64,000 nt of DNA from Azadirachta indica (lineage: Eukaryota > Streptophyta > Magnoliopsida > Sapindales > Meliaceae). A program made the translations under genes and the position numbers. The first letter of the stretch is position 1. Every line of letters starts with the position of its first letter. The stretch covers positions 6,895,871 through 6,959,870 of the forward strand of contig CM040451.1 of the NCBI GenBank assembly GCA_022749755.1. The letters are read 5' to 3'. A model generated the notes under the pieces. The model was given only the letters and a program-made list of their open reading frames with translations. It made no database searches and was not told where the DNA came from. Positions 57,889 through 64,000 of this stretch are shown piece after piece.

Positions 57889-60278
57889 AAATATTCTAAC
57901 AATGAGAAACTACTTATCATCAATAGGGCAGCTTCTAGGTGTGTGTGATTTTCTACTTCTTGTAGTTATGGCAGTTTTTTATCTTTATCTAATTAAAGTT
58001 GAACATGAGCTTTTATCTATTATACCAATTGAACTTTTATTAGGAAAAAATATTTATAAATATTTATAATTTAATTTATTAGATTGATTAGCTTTAATGG
58101 TTTGAAAAATACCTATTAATATCACAATTTTACTAAAAAATGACCATTATACTCCAGTTTAATGGTAATTAGTTGAGAAAATTATTTTTGAAGTCCTAAT
58201 AAAGTACATTTACAATAATGATGAGTTTCAATATTAATAATTCAACATTAATTACATTAGAAATTAAAAATAAAATAAAGTATAAATAAATGATAAAAAA
58301 ATAAAGCTATAAATAAAATATATTTATAATTTAAGTAAAAATATATGTATATATAGTGCTTATATATATTATTTATTGTATAAATAAATTTATAATAGAT
58401 AAGAAATCTTATATTATTAATGTTCTATAAAAAATAATATTATGATTTTTTTGTTAGTTCATTTTAAGTAAATATATTGTAGTTTTTGAAATTTTAAAAG
58501 TCTAATAAATATTTTTGTTAAACAATTATTGTTGTACAAGGGTATAATTGTTACTTTTAATAAATTAAGATTTTAATAGATATTTTTCAAATCAATAGGA
58601 CTAATCAGTCCAATAACCCAAACCTTAGGGACTTATAAGTCTTTTACCTTTTTATTTCCATTAAAGCTAATAATTTTAAGCTACATGCCACTAACATGGA
58701 TCAAAAATGGGAAAGATGATTGACACCGAAATGTCGATGGGAAGGATTAAAATAAAGAAAACAACTTTAATTAATGAAAGTAAAAAAAATAACTTTTATT
58801 GGTGATGAAGAAAAAAAAAAGAAATAATTTGTATTTTAATTATATACACACTATATATATATATATATACATATGCTAATATTTACATTAAATATTTACT
58901 AAAACTAGAGATTATAATAGTTATGGCACATCTCAAATATTTACGTACAATAAATAATGTATGCTTTCAAGGTTAGAGATATCCATCCACATTTTTAATA
59001 GAAAACCTCACAATTGTGAGGAGAGTCCTGCTTTAGGCAAGACTCGAATACGTTCCTAGTGTGATCCAAGCTATGCCTGGATGGCTGCACGCACTATGTA
59101 TTGATAACAAATTATTTGAGATTTGGGCTTGTTTTACTGTTGAATAAGAATGATTATTTGTCATTGAATAGAGACGAATGACTTTGTGATTTGGGTTAAG
59201 GAAATGTTCTTAGATATTAATGAAGTTTTTGGACTACAGAAAATGAAATTAGTCATGGAATTGTAATTGGACTACTTGAGGGGAAAAAAAAATTGGGAAT
59301 AATATCTATATCTTTTCTGTTAAAATGAAATTAGTTATATATGTATTTTCAATAAAATAATTTGTTTATTTCTTTTGTTAATAAATGAGGATATTCATGT
59401 AATTTCATGTGTTTCAAATCGTAATACTAGCTAAATCTTATCATACAAAGTTTTGATACAGCAAAAGCAATTTAGTAATTACTCCCAAAAAGTAATCGTC
59501 TTCTTAACAAAATTAAGTTAAAAGAGTAAAGAGATATTTGTCAAAATTTGAGAGGGTGATGTCAAAACTTTTATTAGATATTTCAATAAATATTTATAAA
59601 ACATATTTACAAAAAAAGGTTTTAAAATATGTAAATAATTTGCACTATAAGAATTTTTTTCATTAGGACTCTCTAATGAATAGTTAATACTCATTTGATT
59701 TCGCTTTTTATTGGTTAAAAAATTTTTTAATATCGTTTGATTGGCAGTAGAAAAGAGTTTTTAAAAATTAAAAAACTAATTTTCTTTTATTATAAAAAGC
59801 TCAAAATTTGAGCTTTTACCAATAGAACTTCTTCAATTTTTTTAAAATGTGAAATTATCTAAAATATCTTTATTTCATTTTAAAAATTTTATATTATTTT
59901 TTTAAAATAGAAAATTAAAATTTACTATTAAAATAATTATTCAAAATTTCTCAAAAATTATTTATGACTATCAAATAATTAATTAATTTTTATTAAAAAT
60001 TTTAGGAGAAAAAAATTTTCTCTAAAAAATTTTATTTAAAAAATTATATCAAATGAACTGTTAGTACCATAATCTAGTAAGTATTTTTTTTAAGGCTTTT
60101 GCACAGTACTCTTAACCCACTCTCAACCACACTTATGCATAAAATAAAATTAAAGAACTTCTTTCTGTAAAATTGATGCAAGGGTGAATTGGTTTGTCTG
60201 ACGATCTACTTTCATGGTAAAATTAAGTCCAAATTATATAAAAAATTAACTAATTAAAATCCATAATTTTATATTAGC
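57889..60278. other. AT-rich intergenic DNA
   Basis: No gene recognised. A TA microsatellite lies at 58852-58870. Confidence 0.6.
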
Positions 60279-61611
60279 TGTTGTCGATTTTGTAAAGTAA
60301 TTGCTTGCTATCATAACAAGTAATTAATATAATAATAAGTTAACGCCATTCCCACATAGATTTGTCACTAATAATTTTTCTAATGACTAAATTGTCTCAA
60401 CCTAATCTTATTTAAACAAATAATTAAGCAGCACTAGATTATTATTAAATTAAATTAAAGAAGAAAATAATAAAATAAGATAATGAATTAAGCAAACAAT
60501 ATGATAAAATCTTGGATTATAAATTTTCCCTCAACACTTCACTTAATTCTCTCCCTTTTCTCACCTAATTAATTAACTAAATTGACTTGTTATTTACTTG
60601 ACCATCGGAAGAGATTTGTAGATAAATTAGGACTCTTGATTAAGAGAGAATTAGATTAAGATACGATTCATTAAGTTTTGACTCTTTTAGTGGTTACACA
60701 TGCCGTGCAAGTGTATTCCCATCTTACATGATCTTACGGTTTCCACTCATTGAGCATGTGTCGCTATATTCACAACTAAACACCAAATTCCCTTTTTCAA
60801 GTTCATTAGGGTTACCACATCAATCTAATTAATGGTTAGTTAACTAGAAGCAAGGTTAGAATAGAGCGAACAATCCAAAGATAATCAGTATAACTCAAAG
60901 AGAGGAGAAATAAATTCAAGCTACATGTTGAGTTCCAATTGCAATCTTAGAAAATAAATTTAGTTCATCATACTAATGGGAGATATAATCCATGAAAGGT
61001 TCATCATCCTAAAGTTCACAAACAAATTAAAAGAGAATGAGAAGAAAGAAAAACTAATCAATTGCTTCTTGATCTCAAACTCTTCTTCTTCCTTTGCCAT
61101 TCTTTCACGAATCTCCTTATTGTTTTTGGTAAAGAAAAATAGAAAATAACCTAATTGTCTCCCTCTTTTCTCAGCCTAAACAAGTTCTATAAATATATAA
61201 TAAAAAAAAAAAGAGGCAAAACTTGTGAACTGTCTAAAATTCGTAACTCGCGACGCCGTGGCCTCCAAATGTTCAGCGTCGCGGCTTCCACACGCGTTAA
61301 GTTCAGGTTTTACCGCCGCTGCCTCCAGAGGTCCACGCCGCAGCATCAACTCTCAGGTGATGAGTTCTTATACCAGTGATGCGGTTTTTGCATGCATTAG
61401 GTTCAGGTCTCAGTGCCGTGACGCCCACATGCAGTTTCATGAATTTATCTTTAAAAGGCCAACGTCTCAGATTTAATCCATTTTTTCCCTGCTCTGTGCG
61501 CCTGTAAAACAAGAGACAATTGGCAATGAAAATGACTCAAATACTCTCAAAACTAACACATATTCAACTTAGAGGCTTTTAATTTATTAGCTTAACTAAA
61601 ACTAACTCATC
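60279..61611 (-). repeat. Gypsy LTR-like block, minus strand
   Basis: Candidate ends TGTTGTCG (60279) and CTCATCA (61611). Read on the minus strand it has the layout of the other gypsy LTRs here: a GC-rich patch (61240-61480), a TATA-like 'tatatatttatag' (about 61201-61189), AT-rich middle, and a '[AT]TGTGGGAA' segment (about 60358-60350) near the 3' end. No matching 5-bp duplication was found, so the ends are provisional. The GC-rich small ORFs at 61155-61512 belong to this patch and are not genes. Confidence 0.45.
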
Positions 61612-63376
61612 ATGAGTGCTTATTTTAAAGTTCAAGTTTTTTCGCGGTCTCTCTTCTATTGTAAATGAAATTTTAAACTATTTAAAAAAATATATATGTA
61701 ATATTATTGTATGCAAAATAGAGAATAATATGATGTTGCTTACTTGTGATTGCAAATTTTTGCAGACCATAACTTGATACATTTTCTGCAACCATCTTGA
61801 CATACTATAGTACTTGGGATAATAATAATTATAGTTAATTACATATTATAATACGAGCTCTAAATTATATAAAGGTATTGAATTTTTTATTAATGATAAA
61901 GTTAATACTTTTAATTTAATCAAAAGGTATTGAATTTTTTTTATCAATTGTAAAGTTAATATTTTTAATTTAATCACCAATAACCTATCTCTCTCATGTT
62001 GAGAGCACATTCATAATTTAAAAAGAATGCACTAATAAGTCCTTGGCATTCATTTTTTTTAAAATTACACATTACATGTGCAGTCAATTAATAATAGTCT
62101 ACATTGTAAATTTACTAAGAATTAAGAGTTTTAATCGAATTTAGTCTAACCCCACTTAAAAATTTGCACCCAATTTGACAATATTTATTTTCAATTAAAA
62201 AAAAAATTACCCACAATCAAATATGATGGATCTTAAATATAGTTAATGTTCCACACACAATGGGAATAAACATTGTTGGTAGTAGGGTTCGAAGCTAGGA
62301 GATCATGTCTTCTGGCCACCCAAGCTAGGCTTGGGTGGTTCCTAAGCATTCACTTGAGGATTAAGACGTTTATTTTTTTTTTTCCTTAAAATTTAAGATG
62401 TTGACGATTTGAAGTGTTGGTTCATGGAAGATGGAATATTCCCTCTAAATGAATTATTTTGAAGATTAGATAATTGGTTGCTTAGCAATATCCTTTTAAA
62501 GATAACCACTTTAGTTCAAGTTGTAAAATTAGCTTTTGATCACGATACTTACAAGTGATGGTGTATTCATATATTTTAGAGACAAGGACGTCCAAGTAGT
62601 TAAGTTTTGGCTTATTGCACAAATAAGTTCTAATTTCAAAAAATATTCATAAAAATCTAATTTTATTAGAAAATGACGACTATATCCCATTAATAATAGT
62701 TATTTAACAAAAAAAAAATTTTGATAAAATATAATATATTTATCAAAAAGTCATTAATAAAGTAAATCATAATATTATTTTCTAGTACATTAATAATACA
62801 ATATTTATTAATATATTATAAATTTATATATTTTATATTTTTTTATTATATTTATATATTTTAGCTATGCTTAAATATAAATTATAATATAATCATAATA
62901 TTGTATTATAGTATAGTTTATTTATAAATTAATATTTATTGATGATCTTTTTTTTTAGTTTTGTTATCAAGTCTTGGTTACTATTGTTAATTTTTCTTAT
63001 TTTTAATACCTAATTGATGGGATATAATTTTTATTTATAAATAAAAGGATAATAAGTATTACAAAACAATAGTCTATTGAATGGGGTTAGATAGAACTAA
63101 TACATCAAAGTTCTAGATGTCATTTTTACAAAACATGGTTGCGATCATTTACATTAAATGTTAGAGGTGTATGTTTCATTTTTAGTGTATTTTAAAACAA
63201 TAACCACAGCATATTTATGGAATAATTCCTACAGGCATACTTAATTTTTAAAGGTATGAATACAAAGATGAGTAGAAACATGTTGGATTTCAACTCATAA
63301 AATTTGGAAAGGAGTTTGATTTATTATGTAGTTTTAAAAATAAAACAAAATACAAAATTGAACTGCTTTACAATGA
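61612..63376. other. AT-rich intergenic DNA
   Basis: No gene recognised. It probably includes the 3' flank of the following RLP. Confidence 0.55.
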
Positions 63377-64000
63377 TTATAATCCTTGAATTTTATTTTT
63401 AGTCCTTTTCTTTGTGCTATAAATGATTCTCAAAACAATCAAATCAATAGCCCTCGAATACGTTCTCCTCCAATCATCCTTGATCAAACAAAGGACACCA
63501 AAGAAAACCCACAAGCGAACTCCATAGCCAACAGTTATAATTACATAAAACATCTTATTCTGCAAAGAATCCTCCATATCATCAGCACTTCCAGATGAAG
63601 TCCAAGAACTATTGTTATCGCAGCTTAACCTGAGAGGAGCTCCACATAAGAACTCATTTCCAATATATGCTGATCCATCTATGCTCAGTGTCAAAGTGTT
63701 GTAATGTCGGAATTTTACCACTCAAATTGTTGTAGGAAATGTTGAATGTTGAAAGAGCATGGAGCAAAGCCATTTCTGTAGGGATTTTTCCATTCAGGTT
63801 GTTGAAACTGAGGTCCAATGACTACAATCCTGACATATTCCCAATGCTTATTGGGATCTTACCGTGCAGATTATTATGCGACAGATTGAGCATGTAAAGT
63901 CCCTGTAAATGACCAATTTCGAATGGAATATCTCCTGTCAAATAATTCTGTGACAAATCTATGCCATTATGAAATGTACAGACGACTGTAAATTGTTGCA
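63377..64000 (-). pseudogene. RLP 3' end (continues beyond the window)
   Basis: The minus strand from 64000 encodes the last LRRs: I-D-L-S-Q-N-Y-L-T-G-D-I-P, then L-N-L-S-H-N-N-L-H-G-K-I-P and F-N-I-S-Y-N-N-L-S-G-K-I-P. These are followed by Y-I-G-N-E-F-L-C-G-A-P-L and C-D-N-N, an acidic juxtamembrane stretch, one membrane span (M-F-Y-V-I-I-T-V-G-Y-G to V-L-C-L-I) and a short basic tail to the stop near 63377. This is the complete C-terminal plan of a Cf-like receptor. A stop interrupts one LRR (at about 63826) and a frameshift occurs near 63690-63700, so this copy looks broken. Confidence 0.85.

Noticed and set aside
61155..61512. Three overlapping GC-rich small ORFs as real genes
   Set aside because: They lie in the GC-rich patch of an LTR-like block, overlap in different frames and strands, and show no recognised domain.

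Overview
This is nuclear DNA of a flowering plant, very probably a eudicot. The evidence is an interrupted peroxisomal acyl-CoA oxidase gene with thirteen coding exons and conventional plant introns, leucine-rich-repeat receptor-like protein (RLP) genes, a plant carboxylesterase, Ty1/copia and Ty3/gypsy retrotransposons of plant type, plastid DNA scraps, and an AT-rich background. I could not fix the species. No bacterial gene, CRISPR array or tRNA was seen.

Layout. 1-1840 holds the tail of one Tat-type gypsy element. 1912-15947 is a degraded but structurally complete Tat-lineage element on the minus strand: LTRs, gag-pol remains, a tandem-repeat block, and an opposite-strand ORF with a plant mobile domain. 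It sits in an RLP-associated sequence whose uninterrupted relative survives near 30.1 kb. 16106-18381 is a patchwork of plastid DNA (ycf2, psbT, 23S rRNA) bounded by a perfect 27-bp inverted repeat. 18.4-20 kb carries RLP flank repeats and an RLP scrap. 20059-26580 is a carboxylesterase pseudogene split by a copia element with unusual LTR ends and a 5-bp target duplication. 27.0-27.6 kb is a LINE RNase H scrap. 28.6-30.0 kb is a gypsy solo LTR, followed by an RLP pseudogene and an array of RLP-upstream repeats (31.0-32.9 kb). A foldback Mutator-like element (32901-34559) carries a nested hAT-like element and a 43-base G run. 34747-41371 is a solo LTR split by a second copia element, and 41464-42955 is another solo LTR.

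43.9-47 kb has a plus-strand RLP pseudogene with an inverted copy of the upstream repeat and a 339-bp solo LTR in its promoter. 47.1-52.4 kb contains a segmental duplication of the RLP 5' part joined to the last ACX4 exon, a truncated copia, and a minus-strand RLP pseudogene. 52439-57448 is a nearly complete ACX4-type acyl-CoA oxidase (minus strand) with one in-frame stop. 57.5-63.3 kb is AT-rich intergenic DNA with a CACTA end and a gypsy LTR-like block. The 3' end of another RLP runs off the window at 64000.

The only gene that may still work is ACX4, and it too has a premature stop. The rest is a decaying RLP/carboxylesterase/ACX neighbourhood repeatedly entered by transposons. RLP copies give 'empty sites' that let several insertions be dated relative to one another and their target duplications be verified.
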